Shown: one piece after another, positions 1-9,594 of the stretch | How positions within the stretch are numbered: the stretch's first letter is position 1 | Layout of the letters: each line of letters begins with the position of its first letter | Source of the DNA: Siphonobacter curvatus | GTDB taxonomy: Bacteria; Bacteroidota; Bacteroidia; Cytophagales; Spirosomataceae | Assembly (NCBI RefSeq): GCF_002943425.1 | Contig: NZ_PTRA01000006.1 | Span: 275,628-339,627 of the forward strand | DNA: 64,000 nt | Direction: 5' to 3' | Position numbers and translations under genes: made by a program | The notes under the pieces: generated by a model | What the model saw: the letters and a program-made list of their open reading frames with translations, nothing else | Told to the model about the DNA's origin: nothing | Databases searched by the model: none

Positions 1-440
1 CTACCCGCCGACAACATGATTCCTAAGAGTATTCTTTTTTTCATAAAAATGGATGGTTTATGGTTGATTAGTCAGCAGGAGAAGTAACCTAGAACCGTAT
101 GGGCATAGCGAACCCGTCCCGTTCGGTGCTGTACCGCTGGTCTGTTTGGTGCTGGATTAAATGAAAGTTGGGAGATGCCTGATCAACAAGTAGCCAGAAT
201 AAGTGAGGGCTTTGGGGCTACGGAATACAGGTACTTTTGAAAAACGAAAGCGACAAATAGACGAATATCCGGCGAAAGTGAGGTCATGAGATTTGGTTGT
301 AGCGGTTTGAAGACGCGAAACTAAATCTCTTTAATGGATATAGTTTGTAGTAATCATTGTAAACCTTTGTAGTAATAGTTGAATTTTTGCAAAAACTATA
401 GGCATTTATACGCATAATAATCAAATATGCTGATCTTATA
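1..440. other. Non-coding stretch at window start
   Basis: No convincing reading frame is present on either strand. The region becomes AT-rich toward base 440. It lies beyond the end of the minus-strand susCD operon, so it is probably intergenic sequence belonging to whatever lies left of the window. I see no repeat or RNA-like structure in it. Confidence 0.5.
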
Positions 441-484
441 AAAACAGCAGCCGATTCGCTGGAAATCCAGAAAACCGGCTGCTG
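441..484 (-). terminator. Rho-independent terminator of susCD operon 1
   Basis: Arms cagcagccg (445-453) and cggctgctg (476-484) form a 9-bp perfect stem with a 22-nt loop. Read on the minus strand, the stem is followed directly by a run of T. It starts 20 bases past the SusD stop, which suits a terminator for the susC-susD transcript. Confidence 0.7.
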
Positions 485-503
485 CTTCGTTAGGTTAGAC
501 TGG

Positions 504-1967
504 CTATTTTTCCCACCAAACCTTTGTCATTACATCATCCCCACCCATCCGTTCGGCGGCAACTTTATAATTTTGAGGATTGAATCGCCGTACATCATTG
601 TGGTACATGAATCGCGTGGGCATTACGCCATCGTGAAGCATATATTGCGTTTTGGGCAATTTAGGAAAACCCGTCCGGCGGTACTCAAACCACTGCTGGT
701 AATCGTTGAAAAACAGGGCCAGATACTTTTGGGTCAGTACCTGTTCGAGCGTACCGTTAAATGCCGCCTTGGGATTATTGAAATACGTGGCCGGAAATAC
801 ACCGCCTTTCCATTGGGTAATCGCTGCTGCTACCCCTTTCTCGTAGGCCGTTTTAGCCGCCGCCTGATCGCCCGTTTGCAGAGCTACTTCGGCTTTGATG
901 AACTCTACTTCGGCGTACGACATGATCACTTCAATGATTTCCGTACCTAGCGTGGTGTGTACCATTAAATCGGCATTGGGTGTACTGGGTTCGTAATCGA
1001 CCTTCAGCTCATTGCGGGTCGGGTTGTGCCCACTGACAATGCCCTTGTATCCGATGTTGATTTCTTTTCCGTTTTCCACGCGTCGGGCGTTCGTCATAAA
1101 CAGCGGTCGGCGGGGGTCTTCCAGTTCATTCAACAGATCAATGAAAAAAGCACTCATGGCCTCGGCGTTCGTATAATCCTGCCGACGACCCCAGGCGTAA
1201 TCGTACGGAGCCAAGCCTGTAATTTTAACTAAAGCGGCGTCGGCATTACTGGTGAAAATGGGATATTCGCTCGGATTCGCTAAAATAGCTTTCAGGCGTT
1301 CAAAGCTATTGAAACCGGTTTTTTTGCTCGTCCGAAGCAGCATTCGCAGTAAAAGTGAATTATTGAATTTCTGCCATTTGCTCTTGTCATTCCCGTACAG
1401 CAGATCGTTGCCCACCATCGTACCACTTTCCTTGTAGGTTTTATTAGCTTCTTCCAGTTTGGTAATCAGTGTAGCATATACCTGCTTCTGCTCATCAAAA
1501 ACGGGCTGACTAAGGCCTTCCTCCGCGTTGAGTGCTTCCGTGTACGGGATGTCGCCAAAAGAATCCGTCAGAATACCGACGATGTACGCCTCAAGCGTCG
1601 TAGCGACCGCCTGATAGATAGGTTGCTGATAAATTTCGGCGGCTTCTTTCATTTCCCGCACGTTACGCAGCCAGGTGTAGCAAGTATTCCAAGTACCATT
1701 CCCCGCCGTTTCACTTACGTTGTAATGGTGTACACCATAGCCCTCACTATTCTGAGCGTACGGTAAGCTGACTTGCATCAACTGGTTGGTAAAATCGCTA
1801 TTGCGTACGGTAAAGTACGTACTCATGCCATACACAATCGGCGTGACCAAACTACCTGGTGTGACGCGATCAATGCGGTTCGGATCGGTATTGAGTTCTT
1901 CGAAACCCGTGGTACAGGCAGTGGTCAGCAATCCCAGGGTCAGTAAAGAGAGAATGTATTTTTTCAT
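504..1967 (-). CDS. SusD/RagB-family outer-membrane nutrient-binding lipoprotein
   Basis: This is a surface lipoprotein that would cap the SusC-type channel encoded just upstream and bind the oligosaccharide or other ligand to be imported. The start at 1967 gives MKKYILSL and a classic lipoprotein signal with LLTTAC, Cys18 being the predicted lipidated residue; a TTG start five codons earlier (1982) is less likely. The mature part begins with the FEELNTDPNR segment typical of the SusD-like family, and the C-terminal part carries the EFIKAEVALQTG helix and a QKYLALFFNDYQQWFEYRRTG motif common in these proteins. Length (487 residues) is normal. It follows susC with a 7-bp gap, so the two are co-transcribed. 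The ligand cannot be read from the sequence. Confidence 0.93.
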   Translation of the reverse strand: MKKYILSLLTLGLLTTACTTGFEELNTDPNRIDRVTPGSLVTPIVYGMSTYFTVRNSDFTNQLMQVSLPYAQNSEGYGVHHYNVSETAGNGTWNTCYTWLRNVREMKEAAEIYQQPIYQAVATTLEAYIVGILTDSFGDIPYTEALNAEEGLSQPVFDEQKQVYATLITKLEEANKTYKESGTMVGNDLLYGNDKSKWQKFNNSLLLRMLLRTSKKTGFNSFERLKAILANPSEYPIFTSNADAALVKITGLAPYDYAWGRRQDYTNAEAMSAFFIDLLNELEDPRRPLFMTNARRVENGKEINIGYKGIVSGHNPTRNELKVDYEPSTPNADLMVHTTLGTEIIEVIMSYAEVEFIKAEVALQTGDQAAAKTAYEKGVAAAITQWKGGVFPATYFNNPKAAFNGTLEQVLTQKYLALFFNDYQQWFEYRRTGFPKLPKTQYMLHDGVMPTRFMYHNDVRRFNPQNYKVAAERMGGDDVMTKVWWEK

Positions 1968-1989
1968 CGCTGTTTCGTCCAAATAAAAA

Positions 1990-4900
1990 TTACAGCTTAA
2001 GATTTAAGTTAACACCCCAGGTACGCGGCGTGGGCAACTGGCCCATTTCTACGCCGGGTACAATGGTAGCACCGTTGAGTGAAGCCGTCTCGGGATCGAA
2101 AATGGGAAACTTGGAAATCATAGCCAGATCGCGACCGAAGAAGCCGATGCTTGCCGCCGAGAGTTTCCAGCGGTTGACCAGGCTACGGGGCAGATTGTAC
2201 TCCAATCGTACTTCACGAAGTTTGAGGTACGAAGCATCAAAGCTATTGGTCTCCACGTTGGCCCGGCGGTAGTAATCACCGTACCAGGTCGAAATGGCTA
2301 CCGGCGTGGTGTTGGGAGCGTAAGAACCATCTGCATTCCGAATTACACCCTGCCCAACGATAGTGCCCGTTTCCCGACCCGCCAGGGTATGTTTGAGCTT
2401 TCCTTGTTCGGACATCTTGTGGTGGGTCTGCGAGTACACGATGCCGCCAAACTGACCATCGAGCAGAACATTCAAACGGAGGTTCTTATACGAAAACTCG
2501 TTTTGCAGACCGCCCCGCCAGTCGGCATAGGCATTGCCAATTTTAGTAATATCCGCCGGACGAAGGGCCAAGCCCGTTTTCGCATCAAAAACCACCTGTC
2601 CTTCTGGATTCCGTACCAGACCAAACCCCCAGATGTCGCCCGTACTACCGCCCTTGGTAGCAATGATGGAAGCGTTACCGCTGGAGGCAATGATCTGCTG
2701 CTCGCTTTCAATGTCGTTACTCAGAGCCAGAATGCGATTTTGGTTTTTCGACCACGTTCCCGTCAGGGTCCAGTTAAAGTTTTTTGACTGAACGGGCTGT
2801 ACACTTAGCATCACTTCAACCCCTCGGTTTTGTACTTTGCCACTATTAATAAAAGCCGAACTATAACCCGTCGTAATGTCCATCGGTACAGTTAACACTT
2901 GGTTGACCGTTGTATTGGAGTAGAAGTTCACATCCGCATTGACGCGTTTCTTGAACAGATATACGTTCAGTCCCGCTTCCCAGGAAGTAGAAATCTCGGG
3001 CTTTAGCGTCCCGTTGTACAAGATCGAGGGCGAATTGGCTGAGCCGGGGAAAGGCGACTTGTCGTAGTACTTGGCAATGCGGTAAGGCTCGGTATCGGTC
3101 CCCACCTGAGCCCAGGAAAGCCGGGCTTTGGCAAAGGAAATCACCGTGGGTAAGGGCATGAGTTCGCTCAGTACGTAGCTCGTACTGACCGAGGGATAAA
3201 AGTACGAGTTGTTACCAGCAGGCAGCGTCGAGGACCAGTCGTTACGACCCGTAATATCCACGAAAATCTTATTCTGCCAGTCCAGATTGATCAATCCGTA
3301 TAAGCTATTGATCTTTCGTTGAATCAGCGAGTTATCCGCAATGGGCTGCTCCAGGGCGTTCGAGAGTTTGTAAACGCCGGGTAGCAGCAATCCGCGAGCG
3401 ACGGCATTATTCTGCTTGACGTCACTGCTCATGCGGTTACCCCCTACGGAGGCGGTCAGGTCAATCGTTCGGGTCAGTTTGCTTTTGTAGGTAGCCAGGA
3501 AGTCGGTGTTTGATTCCAAAAATGCTACGTCCTGCTGTTTATAGTAACCCTGGGGGAAGTTGGAGGTATTCCAGGGACGGCGTTGTTCGCGACGATCCTG
3601 CCGACTGTTCAGACCCGAACGAATCATGAATTCCCACTTCGGAGACAGCGTATACGTCGCCTGAATATTCCCGATGATGTTCGTACTGTTCAAACTGTTC
3701 GTCATCTCGTAGGCAATCAGGTACGGGTTTTCGATGAAAGAACTGAAGGGGTGAATCTGCTGAATTTGATCCTGCCCTTTTTTCCAGCGAGGTTCGTACC
3801 AGGCCAGATCAACGTTCGGATTCTGGAAAATCATGAAGTACGAAATCGACTGGTTATTGTAACCCGTGCCCGGCAAGTTATCGCTGGTTTTGCTGGTGTA
3901 GCTCAGTTTCGTATTCAACTTAATCCGTTTGGAAAGCGAAACGCTGGAGTTAAGCGAAGCGACCAGCCGATCAAAACCCGTATTGGGCATGATCCACTCG
4001 TTGTTGGTATAAGTTAGCGACGCCCGGGCTGAGTAGTTCTCCCCGCCCCCTTCGACGGCGACATTATTGGTGAAAGTATGTCCCGTACGCCAGAAACCTT
4101 TGATGTTGTCTTTATACGGACGCCAGGGCCGACGTTCGGGGGACTGACCTTCCACGACCGGATCGTACTGAAAATATTCCTGGCCATCAAATTTCGGGCC
4201 GAAGGCACTTGACGTGGAGCCCGTATTCGATCCATCCGGCGACAGACCGTACGAGTAATACTTCGCACCGCTTCCCTGTCCGTACTCATATTGGTATTCC
4301 GGCCAGCGGAGTACATCATTAATACTGAAATTGGAATTGACGGTTACGCCTACCCCTTTGCCCTTCCGCTTGCCCGATTTCGTAGTGATAATCAACGCAC
4401 CATTCCCGGCCCTGCTTCCGTACAGAGCCGTAGCAGCGGCTCCTTTCAGTACGGTAACACTCTCAATATCATCGGGATTGATGTCGCCCAAACCATTCCC
4501 GAAGTCAATGGGGATGTCTTTATCCGCTCCACTGGCACCTGCTCCGTACGCCTGATCGACGCCGGAACTTACTTTGCCGTTGATCATCGGTACGCCATCG
4601 ATGACAACCAGAGCTTCGTTTTTATTGGGATCCAGCGAACGGTCGCCGCGAAGGTTAATCCGGGCTGAATTTAACGGTCCGGAACCCGATTGTAGAATGT
4701 TCAGACCCGCCACTTTTCCTTTTAAGGCGTCCGACCAGTTATTGGGCATGGCCTGCGTCAGCTGGTCTTCTTTAATCGTGGAAACACTGTACCCCAGGGC
4801 TTTTTCTTCGCGTTTGATACCCAGTGCCGTTACGACTACTTCATTTAAATCTTTCTGCCCATTTTCTAAATAGACGGTCAGGCTCGCATCATTTTTCTCC

Positions 4901-5223
4901 GCTTTGAACTGGTGGGGTTGATAGCCGATAAAAGTAAAACCGATGGTACTGCCCACCTCTACCTGCAACTCAAATCGGCCCTGAGCATTCGTCAGGTCAA
5001 CGGCTTTATTATTCACCGAAATGGCAACACCTGGCAGCGGCTCGTTGCTGGTACGATCAATGACGGAACCTTGCAGGGTAAGCGGAGTACTTTGGGCCTG
5101 GACCTGTGAGCCCCAGCCCAGCAACACGGCATACAGACCCGCTAAAATTCCAAAACGCTTCAACAGCACAGGGAACAATGAGGTAGCGGGGCTTACGGAG
5201 CCGTAAGCTTTCTTTTCATTCAT
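1990..5223 (-). CDS. SusC/RagA-family TonB-linked outer-membrane receptor
   Basis: A 1077-residue TonB-dependent transporter that imports a ligand through the outer membrane together with the SusD partner downstream. In order it has an N-terminal signal (to about residue 44, ending QVQAQS), a carboxypeptidase-regulatory-like beta-sandwich (about 50-130, with GSVIDRTSNEPLPGV), the SusC signature LNEVVVTALGIKREEKALGY, a plug domain with VLKGAAATALYGSRAGNGAL, and a beta-barrel reaching the C-terminal aromatic-rich strand GVNLNLKL. There is no STN domain, so it probably does not signal to a FecR. It is preceded by a 343-bp non-coding region containing a hairpin. Substrate unknown; the nearby GH1-like and GH127 genes suggest plant glycans, but that is inference. 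Confidence 0.95.
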   Translation of the reverse strand: MNEKKAYGSVSPATSLFPVLLKRFGILAGLYAVLLGWGSQVQAQSTPLTLQGSVIDRTSNEPLPGVAISVNNKAVDLTNAQGRFELQVEVGSTIGFTFIGYQPHQFKAEKNDASLTVYLENGQKDLNEVVVTALGIKREEKALGYSVSTIKEDQLTQAMPNNWSDALKGKVAGLNILQSGSGPLNSARINLRGDRSLDPNKNEALVVIDGVPMINGKVSSGVDQAYGAGASGADKDIPIDFGNGLGDINPDDIESVTVLKGAAATALYGSRAGNGALIITTKSGKRKGKGVGVTVNSNFSINDVLRWPEYQYEYGQGSGAKYYSYGLSPDGSNTGSTSSAFGPKFDGQEYFQYDPVVEGQSPERRPWRPYKDNIKGFWRTGHTFTNNVAVEGGGENYSARASLTYTNNEWIMPNTGFDRLVASLNSSVSLSKRIKLNTKLSYTSKTSDNLPGTGYNNQSISYFMIFQNPNVDLAWYEPRWKKGQDQIQQIHPFSSFIENPYLIAYEMTNSLNSTNIIGNIQATYTLSPKWEFMIRSGLNSRQDRREQRRPWNTSNFPQGYYKQQDVAFLESNTDFLATYKSKLTRTIDLTASVGGNRMSSDVKQNNAVARGLLLPGVYKLSNALEQPIADNSLIQRKINSLYGLINLDWQNKIFVDITGRNDWSSTLPAGNNSYFYPSVSTSYVLSELMPLPTVISFAKARLSWAQVGTDTEPYRIAKYYDKSPFPGSANSPSILYNGTLKPEISTSWEAGLNVYLFKKRVNADVNFYSNTTVNQVLTVPMDITTGYSSAFINSGKVQNRGVEVMLSVQPVQSKNFNWTLTGTWSKNQNRILALSNDIESEQQIIASSGNASIIATKGGSTGDIWGFGLVRNPEGQVVFDAKTGLALRPADITKIGNAYADWRGGLQNEFSYKNLRLNVLLDGQFGGIVYSQTHHKMSEQGKLKHTLAGRETGTIVGQGVIRNADGSYAPNTTPVAISTWYGDYYRRANVETNSFDASYLKLREVRLEYNLPRSLVNRWKLSAASIGFFGRDLAMISKFPIFDPETASLNGATIVPGVEMGQLPTPRTWGVNLNLKL

Positions 5224-5566
5224 CTTTCTTCAGAGTAGTGATTTTGGAAAAACAGCCGCAAGTTTAGACCTTCAAGGTTATCTGGTCATTACGTCAATGT
5301 TACCAAATCAAGAAATGACCTTAGTCTGACTATCAGCACTCTGAGAAGAAAATGTTAAGTAAATAGATGAAAATGACCGCTATAGAATCATCTCCGCTAA
5401 AGGGAATGACTCTATAACGGTCAGCACTTTTATCTAAGAAACAGGGTATTACATTACCCTAAATTTGACCCCTTATCCCTCAGCATTTAAAAGAATGTGC
5501 GGTGACGTTCATCCCTATAGGTAACTCAGGGACAATCCCTTGACTCATTCCTATCCTGACGCTAGG
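5224..5566. other. Intergenic region upstream of susC 1 with stem-loop
   Basis: This 343-bp stretch separates the small lipoprotein gene from susC on the same strand, so it should hold the susC promoter. On the minus strand TAACCTTG, close to the Bacteroidota TAnnTTTG box, lies about 50 bases before the susC start. An imperfect inverted repeat (5374-5391 and 5406-5423, 16 of 18 pairs, 14-nt loop) probably ends the upstream transcript. No reading frame is supported. Confidence 0.45.
5374..5423 (-). terminator. Stem-loop, likely terminator of the lipoprotein transcript
   Basis: The arms at 5374-5391 and 5406-5423 are complementary at 16 of 18 positions. On the minus strand the stem is followed by cattttcatc, a weak T-rich tail, so it may terminate the upstream gene or act as an attenuator before susC. 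Confidence 0.4.
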
Positions 5567-6022
5567 TTACGGAAGTTGAATCAAATAGTTTACCTCTTCG
5601 CCCTGGCTTAAAATTTGCTCATTAAAACGGGCTTCGCTCAAGTTCATCCAGCTATTACATTTAGTAGTGTTTTTTTTACTGGTGAGCTGAAGCCGACCCA
5701 ATGATTCTATACCAAGGGTGACCGTGTACAGACGGGTTTGCGGTTTTGGATTTTCAATTAAAGCATAGGAAGATTCAAAAACGACGCCATATGGTTTCGA
5801 CGCAATGACTTTAAAGTCTTCGGGGGCAACCGTCTGTTCCATCCCCCAAGCATCTTTATACGTCAAGCGTACTTGCATCGCCCGGGTGCTATCCAAGGCA
5901 GCTGATCCTTGTTTATTTACAAACGCAAATTGATACGTGGGAGGCGGCGACATACAGGCCCTCTGTTCACAAGAATAGAAAGCCGTCAAAGAAGCGAGCC
6001 CTAACAGGGGAAGAACTTTCAT
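5567..6022 (-). CDS. Small lipoprotein of unknown function
   Basis: I do not recognise the family. The start at 6022 gives MKVLPLLGLASLTAFYSC, a good lipoprotein signal with Cys18; a start at 6064 would add 14 residues ahead of it. The mature protein has a Cys-x4-Cys pair near the N-terminus, a further Cys in TTKCNSW, and alternating beta-strand-like segments, which suits a small immunoglobulin- or lipocalin-like periplasmic or surface protein. It starts about 70 bp (30 bp from the longer start) after the GH1-like gene on the same strand and may share its transcript. Confidence 0.7.
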   Translation of the reverse strand: MKVLPLLGLASLTAFYSCEQRACMSPPPTYQFAFVNKQGSAALDSTRAMQVRLTYKDAWGMEQTVAPEDFKVIASKPYGVVFESSYALIENPKPQTRLYTVTLGIESLGRLQLTSKKNTTKCNSWMNLSEARFNEQILSQGEEVNYLIQLP

Positions 6023-6094
6023 GAGGATACGAAGATAGGTTATAAGGCTTTGTTGGGTTAGCATTAAACAACCTACGCAAGAAAGATCTTTTGC

Positions 6095-7321
6095 TTATAA
6101 AATCCTCGGCTGTTCTGCTTTTTTCCGGGCAAAGACTACATCCAGCAATCGCTGACTTGCAGTAATGGCCTGAGCGTAGGGTTCGTACAGAACGCGGCGG
6201 GGCGATTGTCCCGGTATGAGTTCAGCATCCCACAATCCCGACCGATGCCAGTGATCCAGATGATCCCAGTCCGGTCGATCAATGATGGGGTACAAACACA
6301 GTCCCCACAGCGGAATACCCTGCTCGATAGCCGCGGCACATTCCTCGGCCACAAAACGAATCCAGTGCGGTCGATGCTCACCCGGATGGCTCGTCTCACT
6401 TAGCACGATCGGTTTTCCATACCGTTCAAAAGCTTCGTGGAACAAACTGCGTAAAGGTCGCCAGCGAGGATCGTTCCCCTCATTAACCCAGGGAAGAAAC
6501 GTATTACCACTGCCCTCATTCACGACCCATTGGTTATTGTAATAATAGTTGAGTCCCTGAATGTCCAGATAGTCTGGCGAGCCGCCCAGCTCCGGGCAAG
6601 TTCGTCCCGTCAACATATCCATGGCCTGAAACTGAGCGTGATGAGCCAGGGCTGCCTTCCGCTGCTGTTCGTAGGTAGCGTTCATTGGCGGCACCATATT
6701 CACCAGCGGTTCCGTGGACATAATTTTGACGTGAGCGTCCATTTCACGAATGGCAGCCACTCCTTCAATATAGGCCCGCATCAGGTGATACTTCACGTCC
6801 CAGCCCTGTTTGACGCAGTAAGGAGAAGTACCGCGAGCATCCCCGCCCAGCCAGGAAATGAAACTTACCTCGTTGATCGGCGTGATGATCAGGGTGCCGT
6901 CTGGATCAACGGTTCGGTAAAAGTCAACGAAGGCCCGGCATAACGCCGCAAACCGTCGGGCAAAGAGTGGATGCAGGGGCGTTAGATCGTCCGGATAACC
7001 AAAATGGCACAGATCCCACACCTGCTGAATACCCTGCTGGCGGCCTTTCTCAATCATCTGACGAACTACCGTCCAGTTATAATGATAGGGTTGTTTTTCA
7101 ACGGAACTCCAGCAAATCCCTTCGCGTACCGTACGAATTTGAAAGGGCTGTAGCTGTTTATAATCATCATCCAACTGATCTAAATGTCCGGAAATCGTCA
7201 ACAGATCAACCCGATTTCCGAAGCAATTGAGTTGATCTGAACATTCATAACCAGCCATCCAGAACGATTGAAAAGGATTTTCGAACCCAAGTGGCGTTGC
7301 GTGTAGGAGATTCATAGTCAT
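6095..7321 (-). CDS. GH1-like (clan GH-A) beta-glycosidase
   Basis: A predicted (beta/alpha)8 retaining glycosidase. The Asn-Glu pair expected at the end of strand 4 (general acid/base) is at residues 150-151 in TPINEVSF, and the nucleophile candidate is Glu309 in IVLSETSHPG. TVREGICWSSVE near residue 65 and GLNYYYNNQW near 257 match GH1/clan-A barrel strands. At about 400 residues it is a little shorter than classical GH1 enzymes (around 450), and I see no signal peptide, so it should act in the cytoplasm on imported beta-linked sugars. An alternative ATG lies two codons in (7315). Related genes in other bacteria are sometimes annotated simply as beta-glucosidase or family 1 glycosylhydrolase; the substrate is not certain. 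Confidence 0.8.
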   Translation of the reverse strand: MTMNLLHATPLGFENPFQSFWMAGYECSDQLNCFGNRVDLLTISGHLDQLDDDYKQLQPFQIRTVREGICWSSVEKQPYHYNWTVVRQMIEKGRQQGIQQVWDLCHFGYPDDLTPLHPLFARRFAALCRAFVDFYRTVDPDGTLIITPINEVSFISWLGGDARGTSPYCVKQGWDVKYHLMRAYIEGVAAIREMDAHVKIMSTEPLVNMVPPMNATYEQQRKAALAHHAQFQAMDMLTGRTCPELGGSPDYLDIQGLNYYYNNQWVVNEGSGNTFLPWVNEGNDPRWRPLRSLFHEAFERYGKPIVLSETSHPGEHRPHWIRFVAEECAAAIEQGIPLWGLCLYPIIDRPDWDHLDHWHRSGLWDAELIPGQSPRRVLYEPYAQAITASQRLLDVVFARKKAEQPRIL

Positions 7322-7443
7322 TGAAAGGTGAACGAATGCTACATCCCTCCAAAAAATAGTGCCTGTTTACAAAAGCCTGGGTTAGGTACTTCCCGAAAGA
7401 TCATTGTACAGGCCTGAAAATTATCGCTACTTTATTGCCTCAA

Positions 7444-7821
7444 ATGCCCCCTATGGAAGAAATCATTCAGGCCTATCTTACGGCGTATAATGCCAAAGAC
7501 GTACCGGCGATGCTGGCTTTGCTCGATGAAGCCGTCTTTTTTGAGAACGTTTCGAATGCCTCAGGGATTACGACCACGCAGTCCAAGTCCGAATTTGAAA
7601 CGCTGGCTCTTCAATCGCTTAACTTTTTCAGCGAACGCCGACAATCGGTACGCTTCCAGGTGCTGAGTGATACAGCAGCAGCCGTAGAAATTGACTACCA
7701 CGCGACGCTGGCCCAGGATCTGCCCAATGGCTTGAAAGCGGGTGAAACCTTACGCCTGCGGGGCGTCAGCATTTTTGAAGTTAGCCACGGTAAGATTATC
7801 CGAATCAGCGACTATAGTTAG
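7444..7821 (+). CDS. SnoaL-like / NTF2-fold protein
   Basis: A protein of about 125 residues with the pattern of the NTF2-like alpha+beta barrel: an N-terminal helix IIQAYLTAYNAKDVPAMLALLDE, then strands ending in GVSIFEVSHGKIIRISDYS, which is diagnostic of SnoaL-like polyketide-cyclase-fold proteins. Such proteins are small enzymes or ligand-binding proteins of very varied function. The reading frame opens with TTG at 7435, but ATG codons at 7444 and 7453 are more plausible starts. It is divergent from the GH1-like gene, and the next gene starts 116 bp downstream with its own probable promoter. Confidence 0.75.
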   Translation: MPPMEEIIQAYLTAYNAKDVPAMLALLDEAVFFENVSNASGITTTQSKSEFETLALQSLNFFSERRQSVRFQVLSDTAAAVEIDYHATLAQDLPNGLKAGETLRLRGVSIFEVSHGKIIRISDYS

Positions 7822-7860
7822 ACGATTCCAATACTAATTTATGGGTTTACGCACGCACAA

Positions 7861-7907
7861 TTAACTAATAGTTAACGTACACTATAGCCCATTATTCCGT
7901 AGCTTTG
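7861..7907 (+). promoter_or_regulatory. Probable promoter and dyad operator of the ThuA gene
   Basis: TAGCTTTG at 7900-7907 matches the Bacteroidota -7 box TAnnTTTG exactly. A perfect inverted repeat, ttaacta (7861-7867) and tagttaa (7869-7875), lies about 30 bases before it, where a regulator would contact the promoter. The start codon is at 7938. Confidence 0.45.
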
Positions 7908-7937
7908 ATTCCATTACAGATTGAAACCTCTTGATCT

Positions 7938-9398
7938 ATGTATTGGTATTATTCGCTTTGTATGACCTGGGCTTTGCTTTTGGGAAGTTTTTCTGCATCC
8001 CAGAGCCAGCCCTTTTCTCCCGTTGGTAACTCCCGTAAAATTGTACTTATTGCAGGAGAGAAAAGTCACCCGCCGGGTACGCACGAATACGTAAAAACCG
8101 TACGTCTGCTCAAAACCATGCTGGATCATTGCCAGGTACCGGGCCTTCGCACGGAGGTACACCTGCACGGCTGGCCCGAACAGGAACAGACGCTCGACGA
8201 CGCCGACCTGATTTTTTTCGTATCGGACGGACGGGATGGCAATTTATTTTCGGATGTCCCTTTCATGACGCCCGAACGTATTCAGGTTATGGAGAAGCAG
8301 ATGAAGCGGGGTTGTAGTCTGGCTTTGTTACATTTCTCCAACTTTGCTTCGTATCCCTACGGTCAGAAACTGCTGGAGTGGACGGGCGGTTACTATGACT
8401 GGGAGGACGCGACGGGAAAGTACCGAACCTATTCCGCCCTCAAAATCCTGGAAGCGGACGTCCGCCTGCCTTCACCCGAGCATCCCATCAGCCGGGGTGT
8501 GAAGCCCTTTCGTATCAACGATGAATTTTACTACAACCTGCGTTTCCGGGAAAATGACGCACGTCTGACGCCCATTATGGACGTTCCAGCCCTACAGGGA
8601 CGGCCTGAGCAGGGGAATTTGGTTGCCTGGGCGTTGCAACGGGTTGACGGGGGCCGTGGTTTCTGTGCCACCTTTAATCACTTTTATACGAACTGGGAAA
8701 ATCCGGATTACCGTAAACTGCTCCTGAACGGACTGGTTTGGGCCGCCGGAGCAGAAGTACCCGCCACTGGCGTGGATGCGAGCTTTTATACCGATGCCCA
8801 GGTTACGGAGCTTACGTACCACCAATCAAAAAAAGCACTTCTCTTTCACGATAAAAAAACAAAATCCTCCTTACAGCAGACGCTTGAAAAAGATCCAGAA
8901 CTTCTGGTGGATGTTTGTACGGACCTCAACGATCTCTCGACCTACAACTTGAGTGACTACAGCTTTCTGGCTTTTGATCGCCCCGATACCAATGGCATCC
9001 ACCGTACTTCCAAGGCAGCTCTGGAACAGTACGTTCAAAAGGGTGGCGGCTTGCTGGCCTTAGCCTTTCGGGCCAAAACCGATACCACGGTTCGCTCGGG
9101 CTGGGCAACGTATTCGCAATTGTTTCGTCGGGAAAAGACAACGGATTTTCGGATGGATGAACGCGTAAAGCAGGAGTCACATCCCCTTACCAAAGGACTT
9201 CCCTCCTTTCGGAGCAAGGCAGCTTTTCAGTTAAAAGGGACGGAACCGATTGAGGTGATCGTACGAAGCAAGTCCACGCCCCTGGCCTGGGTCTATACAT
9301 TCGGACAAGGGCGAGTTTTTCAAACGGTACTCGATCCAGAAACCAGCCCCAAGGAGTTGTGGCAAAGGGCCGCGAACTGGGTTTCGAAAAAGCAGTAA
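7938..9398 (+). CDS. Secreted protein with two ThuA-like domains
   Basis: A 486-residue protein with an N-terminal signal sequence ending near SASQSQ. The first domain (about 35-275) is a ThuA/glutamine-amidotransferase-like fold: KIVLIAGEKSH, ADLIFFVSDGRDG, HPISRGVKPFRINDEFYY and a C-terminal GLVWAAG. The second half (about 290-486) repeats the same landmarks in shortened form: AALEQYVQKGGGLLAL, HPLTKGLPSF, FGQGRVFQTVLDP and a final RAANWV. ThuA proteins are linked to sugar (trehalose-type) utilization but the reaction is not established. Single-domain proteins are the usual form, so the tandem is notable. Probable own promoter upstream. Confidence 0.85.
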   Translation: MYWYYSLCMTWALLLGSFSASQSQPFSPVGNSRKIVLIAGEKSHPPGTHEYVKTVRLLKTMLDHCQVPGLRTEVHLHGWPEQEQTLDDADLIFFVSDGRDGNLFSDVPFMTPERIQVMEKQMKRGCSLALLHFSNFASYPYGQKLLEWTGGYYDWEDATGKYRTYSALKILEADVRLPSPEHPISRGVKPFRINDEFYYNLRFRENDARLTPIMDVPALQGRPEQGNLVAWALQRVDGGRGFCATFNHFYTNWENPDYRKLLLNGLVWAAGAEVPATGVDASFYTDAQVTELTYHQSKKALLFHDKKTKSSLQQTLEKDPELLVDVCTDLNDLSTYNLSDYSFLAFDRPDTNGIHRTSKAALEQYVQKGGGLLALAFRAKTDTTVRSGWATYSQLFRREKTTDFRMDERVKQESHPLTKGLPSFRSKAAFQLKGTEPIEVIVRSKSTPLAWVYTFGQGRVFQTVLDPETSPKELWQRAANWVSKKQ

Positions 9399-9594
9399 TC
9401 TAGGCTGGGTTGGTTCAGGAGGCTTGGTTAGGACGTAGAATTTTGTGCTTTACCCTTTCCAAGATTGCCGAAAAATGATGACCTTTCCGGCCCATGTCTC
9501 TTTGGATTAAGACGGATTCTAATCTGTTTTGACACTAAACAATTGCTGCTTTTTCGAGTCTTTATCAACAGTTCACCTTTTTAAATTACTCCTT

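Noticed and set aside
3583..4017. Plus-strand frames of 100-145 codons inside susC 1 (also in susC 2, GH127, S9 peptidase and hybrid kinase genes)
   Set aside because: They are antisense shadows of strongly supported genes with no start signal, domain or signal peptide of their own.
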